From assembly GCF_000764305.2 (NCBI RefSeq), contig NW_025936571.1:124001-188000 (forward strand): a stretch of DNA of 64,000 nt, given 5' to 3'. The DNA is from Hyalella azteca (Eukaryota > Arthropoda > Malacostraca > Amphipoda > Hyalellidae). Made by a program: the position numbers and the translations under genes. The notes under the pieces were generated by a model, which was given only the letters and a program-made list of their open reading frames with translations, ran no database searches and was not told where the DNA came from. Each line of letters opens with the position of its first letter. Within the stretch, counting starts at the first letter, position 1. Of the stretch, positions 20,301-29,607 are shown piece by piece.

Positions 20301-21748
20301 TTCTGCTTTGCGACTTCCCTCTTCTCTTCGCCCGGCAGTAGCGACGTTGACTCCCTGACGTCGACGCCGTTGTAGAAGTTCACCAACAAGCCCTTCAAGC
20401 CGATACTGGACTCCTGCTGCCGGAACTGGTTCATGTCGGCACGCGTGATGTGCTTACGGCTCTTCAACATGATGAATCTCTCCATAGGTGGGATCAACAG
20501 GTCGATCTGCACGAGAATTCAACAGGTTGATCAGCGCGAAAATTCACAGGGCGAAAATTCAACAGGTCGATCTCCTTGCAACGTTAACAGTTTGATCTGC
20601 ACCTGCACTAGTAATCAACCTGTCGATTAGCACGCAAATTCAACAGGTCGATCAGCACGCAAATTCAACAAGTCGATCTACAAGAATAGTTTTGGAGTCA
20701 AATAAGAGGTAGATTTCATTTAAATCTATGTGAGAAAATTAGCGGAGAATTCAATAATAGAGGAAACAAAAAAGAAGGTTAGATGGTCTTTTGTTGAATA
20801 AAAATAACATAGTTTTTTACTATGTCACAATTAAACGTCCCTTTTTCTATATCATTACATTAACAAATTCAATTTATTATTCGACAAAGTTTCCGAAGAA
20901 ACAAGGATTCCCATTTTGCACTATTATTTAGGAGATGCATTTCATACCGGAAATAGATCAAAGATATTAGATAATATATCTGCTAAATTAAATTAATTTT
21001 AATCTCAGTTTAATATTCTCTTCTGTAAAATATTTGATACGCCGTTAACGATTTTGACCTAATTTATAATTATAAATTTGCTGAAGTTTGTTTTTGGCAA
21101 AATAAGGTGTCATTGTTTTAAAACAATTATTTAATTTCCACGATACGTAATTTCCTATTACCGCCCAAGAATTCGGACACATTGTTTAAACAGTTAAATA
21201 TGAGGTTAGGGATCCGCGGATTTTTTTCTGATATTTACATGAGGTCAGCAATTTTGGTGTCAAATAATTCGGCCTCACATGCGACTGAAATAAATCGTTT
21301 TGATGTTATTAAGACGCGGATAAATATTGTGTGGATTCATTTGAACGTATTTTTGCCTGTGTTTATCCAGACACTTCCTGCCAGTAACGTGTTGCGCGTA
21401 ACACGGTCTTACCTTGAAGTATTTCTCCCTGTGTTTATCCAGACACTTCCTGCCAGTAACGTGTTGCGCGTAACACGGTCTCACCTTGAAGTATTTCTCC
21501 CTGTGTTTATCCAGACACTTCCTGCCAGTAACGTGTTGCGCGTAACACGGACTCACCTTGAAGTATTTCTCCCTGTGTTTATCCAGACACTTCCTGCCAG
21601 TAACGTGTTGTATTTTATGTTCCTGCAGCTCCTCTGACAGCGCCTGCAGGTAGGGTTCGAGTCCCCTGGCTCCAGTACCGTACAGCTTCTCGTACACCAC
21701 TCGGCACATGTCGTCCAGAATCTCGTCTGTTGACTTGGTCAAATCCAT
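10833..21748 (-). CDS. Unrecognised gene, two shared exons and two candidate terminal exons (span)
   Basis: Proposed exons: 21557-21748 (start ATG), 20287-20506, then either 15395-15951 (total 322 residues) or 10833-11353 (total 310). Exons 1-2 give a hydrophilic, probably helical 137-residue head: M-D-L-T-K-S-T-D-E-I-L-D-D-M, L-E-P-Y-L-Q-A-L-S-E-E-L-Q-E-H-K, then I-P-P-M-E-R-F-I-M-L-K-S-R-K-H-I and L-K-G-L-L-V-N-F-Y-N-G-V-D-V-R. Exon 2 ends in phase 1, and both downstream exons accept phase 1. Each of these has a basic/Pro-rich start, a shared F-A-A-A-C-A-(S/A)-F-F helix motif and an acidic stretch, and each carries a stop. I do not recognise the family. No signal peptide or membrane segment. 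Whether the terminal exons belong to this gene or to separate genes is inferred only from phase and strand. Confidence 0.5.
11410..15390. other. AT-rich stretch, no gene seen
   Basis: Between the two paralogous exons. It contains a tandem phrase TTTAGTTTATTCAGTCATTC (about 12806 and 12909) and short chance frames only. Confidence 0.5.
15395..15951 (-). CDS. Candidate terminal exon A with F-A-A-A-C-A motif
   Basis: Acceptor CCCGTTTTTCAG, phase 1; stop TGA at 15395-15397. It encodes 184 residues: F-G-G-R-R-A-T-S-V-D-K-L-P-G-I-A, a Thr/Ala/Pro linker, I-D-F-T-Q-I-F-A-A-A-C-A-S-F-F-I-S-E-G, T-F-A-S-A-F-N-D-F-L-T-Q-M, an acidic D-D-N-D-D-E-D-G-D run and a Ser/Pro-rich end. Possible alternative donors inside (GTAAGT near 15486, GTAAAT near 15372) could extend the transcript. 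Paralogous to the exon at 10833. Confidence 0.6.
16595..16690 (-). repeat. About 20-base minisatellite
   Basis: TTTACATGCACCGAATTCGA (plus strand) recurs about five times with small changes. It lies just downstream (in minus-strand terms) of the candidate alternative first exon at 16727-16745. The Asn-Ser-Val-His-Val frame is a by-product of the repeat. Confidence 0.8.
16727..16745 (-). CDS. Candidate alternative first exon of the unknown gene
   Basis: ATG CTT TAT TGT TCG TGC G, then GTGAGC (and GTAAGT six bases on). Phase 1 fits the acceptor at 15951 and would give a 191-residue product starting M-L-Y-C-S-C. It lies about 70 bases after a TATA-like sequence on the minus strand. Small and unproven. 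Confidence 0.25.
16778..16860 (-). promoter_or_regulatory. Promoter-like patch with TATA and AGGTCA half-sites
   Basis: Contains CTGCGGTATAATTATGC (TATA core at 16813-16820) flanked by AGGTCA half-sites at about 16769 and 16854 and TGACCT at about 16839. The arrangement resembles the patch at 26330-26430. AGGTCA is the nuclear-receptor half-site. Function inferred. Confidence 0.35.
17230..17480 (+). repeat. Degenerate ~19-base repeats
   Basis: Loose copies of GTAATCTTGAAAATTTTGCA and later GTAACCGTACTAATGTT-type phrases. Old and diverged. No coding. Confidence 0.6.
18287..18498. mobile_element. 212-base MITE with TA target duplication
   Basis: The 13-base inverted ends CACTGTTAGAAAA (18287) and TTTTCTAACAGTG (ending 18498) are perfect and flanked by TA on both sides (18285-18286, 18499-18500). 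Inner sequence is also mirrored: GGCGTTTCAGTGGCCGG against CCGGCCACTAGAACGCC. No ORF. TA duplication and structure point to a non-autonomous Tc1/mariner-superfamily element. Confidence 0.9.
18501..20286. other. AT-rich stretch, no gene seen
   Basis: Inside the span of the unknown minus-strand gene (its long last intron). An imperfect tandem phrase around AAATCAAAATCTCAGTAATT occurs near 20080-20260. Confidence 0.5.
20287..20506 (-). CDS. Unknown gene exon 2
   Basis: Acceptor TTCTCGTGCAG, phase 0; donor AGAA|GTGGGT, phase 1. It encodes 73 residues containing L-L-I-P-P-M-E-R-F-I-M-L-K-S-R-K, A-D-M-N-Q-F and G-L-K-G-L-L-V-N-F-Y-N-G-V-D-V-R. It is charged and probably helical. If the donor is skipped, the frame stops soon after at 20225. 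GC-rich compared with the flanks. Confidence 0.6.
20500..20690 (-). repeat. Imperfect repeats of the exon-2 acceptor junction
   Basis: On the plus strand CAACAGGTCGATCTGCACG-type phrases recur about six times from the exon edge outward. The minus-strand unit is the acceptor plus first exon bases (GTGCAG|ATCGACCTGTTG). Several copies keep a usable-looking AG. Confidence 0.75.
21341..21605 (-). repeat. 72-base in-frame repeats of the exon-1 donor junction
   Basis: The last 15 or so exon codons (H-V-T-G-R-K-C-L-D-K-H-R-E-K-Y-F-K) plus the donor are repeated. Donors CAAG|GTGAGT (exon end 21557), CAAG|GTGAGA (21485) and CAAG|GTAAGA (21413) are spaced 72 bases; the fourth copy has lost its donor. 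The unit equals 24 codons with no stop, so each donor keeps the frame. Confidence 0.9.
21557..21748 (-). CDS. Unknown gene exon 1 (start ATG)
   Basis: ATG at 21748; 64 codons to the first donor CAAG|GTGAGT, phase 0. It reads S-T-D-E-I-L-D-D-M-C-R-V-V-Y-E-K-L-Y, G-A-R-G-L-E-P-Y-L-Q-A-L-S-E-E-L, then H-V-T-G-R-K-C-L-D-K-H-R-E-K-Y-F-K. Composition suggests a helical, cytosolic or nuclear protein. Use of the downstream tandem donors would add 24 or 48 residues. Confidence 0.6.
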
Positions 21749-21749
21749 G

Positions 21750-22299
21750 ATAGCTGGAGTGTGAAGGATCTTTGCTGCTTACCAATAATCATTCATTGTA
21801 TAAGTATTTTTTCATTTAAATAAAGTGAGGTAAATGAAATTAAAGATAATGAAGTTGTCTTCAAATTTTACGACAGAATTTTTTCATAAAAAATGCATTA
21901 CTTGTGAGATTTCCTGAGGGAAGAAATAAAAACGTCGAGGGGCGAAAACCATACGAGGAAGGTTTCAGCATTCAAAGAATATATCTAATTCTTAATAAAT
22001 TAGATCCAAATAAATCTGAATTAACTGCTCGTAACCCACAGTTTATTGCGTATGCGATTAAAATGTTATTTCTATGCAATCACAAACTGAACCAGAATGA
22101 TATTGCATCCAAACCCGAATTGATATTTTTATCTGGAAAAATTATATGACTGGAAATCAAATAATAATCTGAATCGGAATGCTTTAGTTCAATGTTGTTG
22201 TGGTAGGCAACACGACACTGTCAGAATCTGTGGTATATTTATGCGGTTAACTATCCATTACACAATACAAATCAACTAGTATATCCAAAGAAGGTCATT
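21750..22299. other. Upstream of unknown gene, no coding seen
   Basis: AT-rich. A chance 81-codon plus-strand frame at 21904-22149 has no splice sites or family resemblance. Some 5' untranslated or promoter sequence of the minus-strand gene is expected here or further up, near 26.4 kb. Confidence 0.4.
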
Positions 22300-22510
22300 T
22301 ACATCAGCTTATCTAATTATTGTTAATATACGCACCCAACGCCACCTATAACGTGCCTTGATTTTGGGTAGAGGCCGCGGACTTGGTTATCCTTATATTA
22401 TTACTATTTACATCAGCTTATCCAATTATTGTTAATATGAGTACCCTACCTACACCACAAAACGTGCCTTGGGTGAGGGCCGCGGCCTTGAGTATCCCTA
22501 TGTTAATATA
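22300..22510 (+). repeat. Tandem duplication of about 115 bases
   Basis: TTTACATCAGCTTATC, AATTATTGTTAATAT, AACGTGCCTTG and GGCCGCGG occur twice in the same order (about 22298-22400 and 22408-22510). Confidence 0.75.
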
Positions 22511-22621
22511 AGCAATGAACCTTGACGGAAGTGAGATTGGCCATCACAAGGTCAATGGATATGCGCAGGTCTTAATGTTGTAGGTTGATTTTGTTACAAT
22601 GCCTCAGGATTTTTGTATAAA

Positions 22622-22752
22622 TTACAGGTTCGTATTTATATATTACAGTTTCGTATTTATAAATTACAGTTTCGTATTTATAAATTACAGTTTCGCATTT
22701 ATAAATTACATTTACGTATTTATAAATTACAGTTTCGTATTTATAAATTACA
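22622..22752 (+). repeat. 21-base minisatellite, about six copies
   Basis: The unit is TTACAGTTTCGTATTTATAA plus A, nearly perfect, in otherwise AT-rich DNA. Confidence 0.9.
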
Positions 22753-23302
22753 CTTTAGGGATAATTTAATTCGAATTGCATGATTTTGAAATTTTACCTG
22801 TAAATGTTTATGAACTTGCATGATTTGATTACAGTTTTCTTAATCAATCAACGTAGAAAACTAAGGCAAATTAAAATATTATATCGAACAATATGTCACC
22901 GAAGTTAAAATAAATTAATTGAATAAAAACTATTTGAACGGGAACAATGCTTAATTTCGACACGTCATGTATAAAAAAAATCAGCACAAATCCTCAAATT
23001 CCAGTTCAAATGAATTTATTTTATTATGTTTATCTACTTTTGCATGCTATGAAAAGGGTTACGATCCAGTCACAAATTGCTGGGACGATCGCGTGCTACC
23101 AGTTGAACTTCAACCTTCCTTCTTTTGTTAATGTGATGTATTAGTCAGCTGCAGAAGGTAGCAAATCCGCGCATTTGTTATCACAACCTTACACAACTAT
23201 AGAATTTTTTTTAATTCGTTGACTCTTCCTTCTGACCCTTTTTACTTGTGCCATATAGAGACATTGACTTCTATCAAATACGCTTAATTAACTGCTTTAG
23301 CC

Positions 23303-23397
23303 TACTATGCATGAGCTGAACATAGTTAACTCTAAAAGAATAATGAACTACGACTATGCATGAGCTGAACATAGTTAACTCTAAAAGAATAATGAAT
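23303..23397 (+). repeat. About 49-base tandem duplication
   Basis: CTATGCATGAGCTGAACATA followed by GTTAACTCTAAAAGAATAAT is present twice back to back. Confidence 0.9.
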
Positions 23398-23399
23398 GA

Positions 23400-24600
23400 A
23401 TAAATAACAAGTGTTTGTGATTCAATTATTGCCCCCATACACCAAAAACAAATTAAATTGAGTGTAATTTTTTGCTTTCTTTGTCACCGTAAGTTCTTAA
23501 CTTTGCCCCAGTAGCCAACAACAAAAGGCGTCCCTGTTTGTTGCCATCAATCTGACGTGAGTGATTTCCGCGGCACCTTTTGTTTGACTTGACCAGCCAT
23601 GCTGATGGATATGATTTCCTAATAGCCCTGAAGTAAGTTATTATTTGCTGATTAAAAGAAACTAAGTGTTTTCTTTAGGTCCTCAGCGTCTTTTACTTTG
23701 GCGCAGGCATACCAATCATGAGTAAATTAAATGGTTCGAATTTTTCCCAGTCAAGTGTCGGAGTGTTTTGGTGATTCAATTCCAAAATGCCGATTGATGA
23801 GCGAATTTTACCAGCAGTATCATCAACTTTCTTAAACTGACCAAATATTTACACCAACTTTTTTATTGTACCAATCACTTGCAAAATTTTTTTGCTTAAG
23901 ACCACCGACTCATCTGCGTCAATGATGAATCGATTTTTATGCGCACGAATGCAACATTACCGATTATTTAATTAAAAGATGTTAATTTTTAACAGGAACT
24001 CTGCTCAACGAAAGCTCCAGCAACACATGATTGTAAAATTAATTCTAATGTAAAAATTTAATTGTTAAAATATATTCCCATTTTCTTTCTCATCCATCAA
24101 TTTTTTGAAGCTGCATTGTTAAAAAATGGGTGCTAAAGGTCGTTCTTTATTAGGCAATAAAACTGCATGGGGTAAGCAATTAATGATCGAAGAACTTCGA
24201 TGTGGTCCGTGTTGATACTGTAAGAAATAGCAAATGTTTAGATCATCGGTTTTGAAATTAGGTTAAGTTGTGACAAAATATTTATACACATGCTGTATAC
24301 ACAGTTTATTGCGTCCAACATGAATAATGAGTTTTCATTTTCAAGCTAATTCAGTTATGATCGCTTGCCGTTCGCTTCATGCGTACCGGACTGAACAAAT
24401 CGGTCCACTCTCGTAATAAGAGAAGAGGCCTTACAGTCCGAGGTCAGACGGATTACCTAATGACTTACGCAGGTCGATTGCGGTTGACTTACGCGTTTAT
24501 TTGTGGAGTAATTAGAGTGCCTTTGAATAGGAGCGTAACTGGAACTGCTTCGCTGATAACGAGGGTATGGTTCGTGTAAAATTATTCGTGAAGGTATTGT
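23400..24600. other. No gene recognised
   Basis: AT-rich. The stretch 24370-24580 has more even base composition and an open plus-strand frame running into the 21-base array, but no family, start context or splice evidence. Confidence 0.4.
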
Positions 24601-25110
24601 TTCAAGGTGGTTGTAGAGTATTTGATGGAGATTTTTACAGTTTTGTTGATGGCTGTCAAGCATTTGATGCTGGTAGTCATGTCTTTGATGTTGATTCTCG
24701 AGCATTTTATACTGAGTGTCAAGTATTTGATGTTCGATGTCAAGTATTTGATGCAGGTTGTCATGTATTTGACGCAGGTTGTTATGTATTTGATGCAGGT
24801 TGTTATGTATTTGATGCTGATTGTTATGTATTTGATGCAGGTTGTTTTATATTTGATGCTGGTTTTCATATATTCGATGCAGGTTGTCATGTATTTGATG
24901 CTGCATGTAGTCATGTATATGGTGTTGATTCTCGAGCATTCGATGCTGAGTGTCCAGTATTTGATGCAGGTTGTCAAGTATTTGATTCTGGTGTGCAGTA
25001 TTTGATGCTGGTTGTCAAATATTTGATGAAGGTTTTCACAGTTTGTGATGCTGGTCATCAAGTATTTGAGGATTATGCTTGAATATTTGATGTAGATTGT
25101 GACGTATTCG
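24600..25110 (+). repeat. 21-base minisatellite, about 23 copies, open in several frames
   Basis: The unit is GTATTTGATGCAGGTTGTCA plus T, with substitutions. Because 21 is a multiple of three and the unit lacks stops, it reads as V-F-D-A-G-C-H heptads in one plus frame, Y-L-M-Q-V-V-M in another, and K-Y-M-T-T-C-I on the minus strand. No splice sites or start make any of these convincing as protein. Confidence 0.9.
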
Positions 25111-26300
25111 CGGCCAGTTGCCGAAGCAGTTTTGTGGCTGCACATGATAACGAGAAAAAAAGTTTGATTTAATTTGCTTAACACGGTATCAATGATACAA
25201 CCGAGCTTAGTTTTAATTTATTCGGCATTGCATATCATCTTGAATTGTAATATGCAATTTTTATGAACGCTGGTTAGGGTCAGTCTTAAGCACACTGGTT
25301 TCCATTTGCATTTGTGTTGGTATCTTGATTCATCTACTATACCATTGTAAATGATATTATTTATAATATAATAACTATATTATTATAATAGTTATAATAT
25401 TATGATATAATATATAATATTATTATATAAAATTACTTATAATAAAATTATAACTTTATGTTTATTTATGCATAAAACAATGACTTTAGATCAAATATCA
25501 CTACAGCACGCAATACAACAAGCTCATTAATGTAATTATGGCTCATTCTTCATGCTTATGTACAAGGCACAGTCATTAAAATATGGTTATTTTCATTTTC
25601 GGCACAATGTAAATTCTTAAAGTAAAATTACTTGCACTTGGTAATTCAATGGCAGAAGTCAAAAAAATTTTAACATGCATAGCGGTATAAATATAACTTA
25701 AATTGGCAGTATGGTGATAGTGGCACTATTATCCTAAATGGTTCTCAATAAAGATTCTACAACTTATGTTGACCGGTGATCCTCTTAATGACTTTAGGTT
25801 TAATGTAAATATTTGTACTTTTTTGAGAATGAGTTATATTGATTGATTGAGAATGAGTTAAACAAGGCTCCTCCTGATTAGGGTAATATATTTATTGTTT
25901 TCGATAGACCGGTTTGCTTTAGAGTTTTCCAGTTCTCTTGAACTATGTAGATCTAGCGCGCGGTGTGGTATATAAATTTTATTTAAGAAAATGTGCTAGA
26001 AAACTGCTTACTCAATACAAAAGTTTCAAGATTTTGTCTGGCAACCGATCTTTGTGCGGAATCCCTTTTTGATAATTCATTGGTTTCTTGAATTTTACGT
26101 TATATACTGTTGAAGGTATTTTCCACTATAATTCAGTGAATAGTTCCACTAATTATGCTTTTATGGATAAACTTCAATAATATTTCACAATGCTTTGAAA
26201 AATAGCATAAAAGGATTAGTAATTTACACAATAACTCAAATGTTTTTCAATGATATTTTTCTCTAAAGTTCAATCAATAATGGGCTTATAATGTCGAGTA
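25111..26300. other. AT-rich, no gene seen
   Basis: Includes a long TATAATATTATAATA tract near 25345-25440. No coding or RNA gene recognised. Confidence 0.5.
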
Positions 26301-26324
26301 CCGCACCTAGAGCCGCAGCAAGGC

Positions 26325-26430
26325 TCACCCGACACGTTCAGGTCACGACGTACACTGAGGTCACCGGACCAGCCCTCGGTTAGGATCCCTCAACCGCTCT
26401 GGAATGTAGGGCTGCGATATATATAGCAGT
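26325..26430 (-). promoter_or_regulatory. Promoter-like GC-rich patch with TATA and AGGTCA sites
   Basis: Contains CTGCGATATATATAGCAGTG (TATA at 26417-26425) and AGGTCAC half-sites at about 26339 and 26357. Read on the minus strand, a TATA box is followed by about 60 GC-rich bases and a donor-like GG|GTGAGCC at 26328. This could be a non-coding first exon for the minus-strand gene starting at 21748. Similar in layout to the patch at 16.8 kb. Confidence 0.35.
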
Positions 26431-27334
26431 GGTACTGTTGTACGGTCGATGGTTAGTGACTCAGACGTGTCGATGTTAAAGTCATGCATCGTAAGACCGG
26501 TACTGAAAAAATATTTTTTCAATCGAGTATTGGATTTATAACAAATAGTCGGTAACGCCCGGTCACTCGGTTAATTTATTCCGTCATTGAGTCGATACCC
26601 TAATAATTTTGAACTCGAAAAACGTTTCACTTAATGTGATAACTAATATTTTTCAATCATTTCTTTAGGAAGACCGGTCACTTAATAAACTTACCGATAA
26701 TTATCGTTTTTTTAAGTTTTACCGATAAAATGCAATTGAAAATTCAGTTTATATTTTTTGATTTCGCTTCGGTGAATTGAAGTTGCGTCAAATTGGCGCG
26801 AACTTTTTAAGCGATAAAGTTTTTATGCCGTTTAATTTTAGAAAATTCTAGCTATTTGAATAACGAAGCACGATCACTTAAAAAATGACTGTCCTAAAGT
26901 GGGGAAGTTAATTTTAACTTATTTATCATAAAATCTATTACAAGAATTTTGTAGGATTTTGCATGGAAGATTTAATGATTACAATTAATCAATTCAAAAT
27001 CAATAGCTTTCAATCACGCATACCGGAATAATCTAGAAATTTTTTCAATAAATCAAGCATAAAACCAAACTCATTTCCCATTTTTAAGTAGACAGCAAAT
27101 AGATATGCGAGGTAGGACCTAGAAAAGCACTCACTGGCGTTCGAGTATTGGTGTCCAATAGTAATAAAGTGAGTGCGTGAGGGCACTCATGCTCAAACTC
27201 ATGCCTGCCACGCCATTGAGTCACGCTCGTCACGGCACTTCACACTCGCCCGGCCAAGAGGTCTCACTGCTGGCTCAAACTTGCCAAGCCAAGAGGATAA
27301 GAGGTTTTTCTGCTTACTCAAACTTGAAATGCTA

Positions 27335-27825
27335 AGAAGGCTCACTAGCAGCTGGTTCAAACTAGTCAGGCAAAGAGGTCTCACTCGCTGCTGGCTCAAA
27401 GTTGTGAGGCTAAAAAGGCTCACTAGCTGCTGGCTCAAACTAGTCAGGCAAAGAGGTCTCACTCGCTGCTGGCTCAAAGTTGTGAGGCTAAGAAGTCTCA
27501 CTAGCTGCTGACTCAAACTTGCTAGTCTAAGAGGTCTCACTAGCTGCTGACTCAAACTTGCTAGTCTAAGAGGTCTCACTAGCTGCTGGCTCAAACTTGT
27601 CAGGCTAAAAAGGCTCACTAGCTGCTGACTCAAACTAGTCAGGCAAAGAGGTCTCACTAGCTGCTGGCTCAAACTTGCCAGGCTAAGAGGTCTCACTGAG
27701 ATGGTTCAAACTTGTCAGCCTAAGAGTTCTCACTAGCTCCTGACTCAAATTTGGCACGCTAGTAGGGCTCTCTAGCTGCTGGCTCAAACTTGCTAGGCTA
27801 AGAGGTCTCACCGAGATGGTTTTAA
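27335..27825 (+). repeat. 39-base minisatellite, about 12 copies
   Basis: The unit is GAGGTCTCACTAGCTGCTGG then CTCAAACTTGCCAGGCTAA, with variants (AGTCAGGCAAA, TTGTGAGGCTAA). Being 13 codons long and stop-free, it gives long open frames on both strands (Leu/Ser/Gln-rich on minus), which I treat as artefacts. Confidence 0.9.
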
Positions 27826-27829
27826 TGCA

Positions 27830-28967
27830 AACAGATATCGTTTTGAAGAATTTATTTAGTTATACATTACGATAATATGCGTTATGAACTACGTTTAAAT
27901 ATCTCAATAAATGCTTGACCTAACAAGAAATTGGTATCACATGCAGCTATGCTAAAACCTTGGAAAAATGTCAAATAATTAACACGAGCAGAACTGTTAT
28001 TCATTTTGTCGCATTATAATTCCAAAAAAATTTTTACGACATATGTACAGAATTGATCAATAATCTTTTATTGATGTGGTTAAATTATCGAACTAATATC
28101 AAGCTGAGTTTGAAATAGTTTAAGCTGAATTGTTTTTTTTTGTTAAAATAAAGTGTGGGTTCAAATGCATATTAATTATTTATCAATTGTACCTTGAATT
28201 AATGGTGATATAAGATAATATTTTGGAATTTCAAGCACTAAATTTCATATTTCCGTAATTTAATAAATTCAAGGTCCATACGTCCATATTAAGAATTCTA
28301 TTACAATAAATAAAACATACACATTGTATTATATCTTTTTAACATTTATTAATTTCAACGGATTTATAAGCTATAGGTATTTAATATCTAGGCACAATTA
28401 TGTGGAAGACTTGGTAATACTGGAAGCCCAATAGGTACGTTCATCAACGCCCTGGAATTACACAACATTTGTTGACATTACCTATCATTGAACAAACGCT
28501 CCTTACTACAGAAAATCATTCGTGAAATTTGAAAGCTTGTATCCCCAATACGCATGAAATATTAAATTACAATACGTTTATCAACGCCATGCAATTAGAA
28601 CAGTTGGGGTATAGCTAGGAATATAATTTACTTGAATGATTACATTACAAATCGAGTTGGCTGAATATAAGAAGTTTATTCCGGTTATCCACGAGGTTGC
28701 TTTGTTGCTTACTTCAATACTCGTTTATTTTTCAGATCACACATTATTCAAATATACGATCTCTACTCATCGGACAGTTTCCCAGCGCATGTAATCGACA
28801 TTTCACAACTCATGCTCATATTGTACACATGTGACATTTCCATCATTTTATAGATACCCTAAGCGTGACTAGTTTTCCGAAATTCATTCATTTTTGTCAA
28901 TTTCTTCAAAATTTTAAAATCGTCTCAAGAATTGTTTTCAAGATATTTAAAGTTTTCGAACCTTCAT
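27830..28967. other. 3' flank of multiplexin, no gene seen
   Basis: AT-rich. Holds the presumed 3' untranslated region of the minus-strand multiplexin; TTTATT (AATAAA on the minus strand) occurs at about 28676 and 28723. Confidence 0.45.
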
Positions 28968-29607
28968 TTAATCCTCTTCTTCCATCAAATCCATCATCTC
29001 AAAGATCTTTTTATTGACAGTCTTCCTTCTTGCCTCGTCGCGATGGCTCTGTGCATTCAAATCTAAGTTGGGAAGATGCCCTGATTTTTCTGGCTCACTT
29101 GTGCTATTGAAACTTCTGAAGAATTTCTTGTTCATTGAACGTTCATTTGAATCTTCATCCGATGATAGATCATTATTCAGAGCCTTATAATTTGGTTGAA
29201 TTGAAAATTTGCTTTCATTGTTGGAAAATTGAGATGCCTTAACTCGGTTCTTAGTCACCATGAAATTTCCATCATCAATTGACTCCTGCAATCTTTTTTT
29301 GCCTTGTGAGGCCTCCGTGACCCAAACGAAAGAGTCTCCATGAATTATAGTTTCATTTGCCCTCTCAGCCTCAAGGTTTTCGATGCTTCGTTTCGTAAGA
29401 CTCCTCTTCCTGCGTTTTGGCAGGTTAGTTTCGACGCACAAAACGACCAAAGGATTATCGCAGGATATTTTCTCTTGTGCCAGAAGTTGCATCGACTGCA
29501 GACTGGAGGCGTGACCAACCCTCATCGCGGCGGATGACGTCCAAGCGTTGCAGTTGTCGGCCTTCTCACCGCGCCGCGTCGCACCGTGCCAGACGTACTT
29601 GTTAGGC
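28968..29607 (-). CDS. Mp: Multiplexin exon 26: endostatin C-terminus and long tail
   Basis: Acceptor TTGATTGACAG, phase 2 completes a Trp codon. It reads P-N-K-Y-V-W-H-G...A-D-N-C-N-A-W...G-H-A-S-S-L...[14 protein letters not shown], the end of endostatin. Then come 152 extra residues starting [14 protein letters not shown]. These have two furin-type basic sites, an N-E-T glycosylation sequon, Asp/Ser clusters and the acidic end M-E-E-E-D. Known endostatins end within a few to tens of residues of the last cysteine, so this tail is unusual. Confidence 0.92.
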
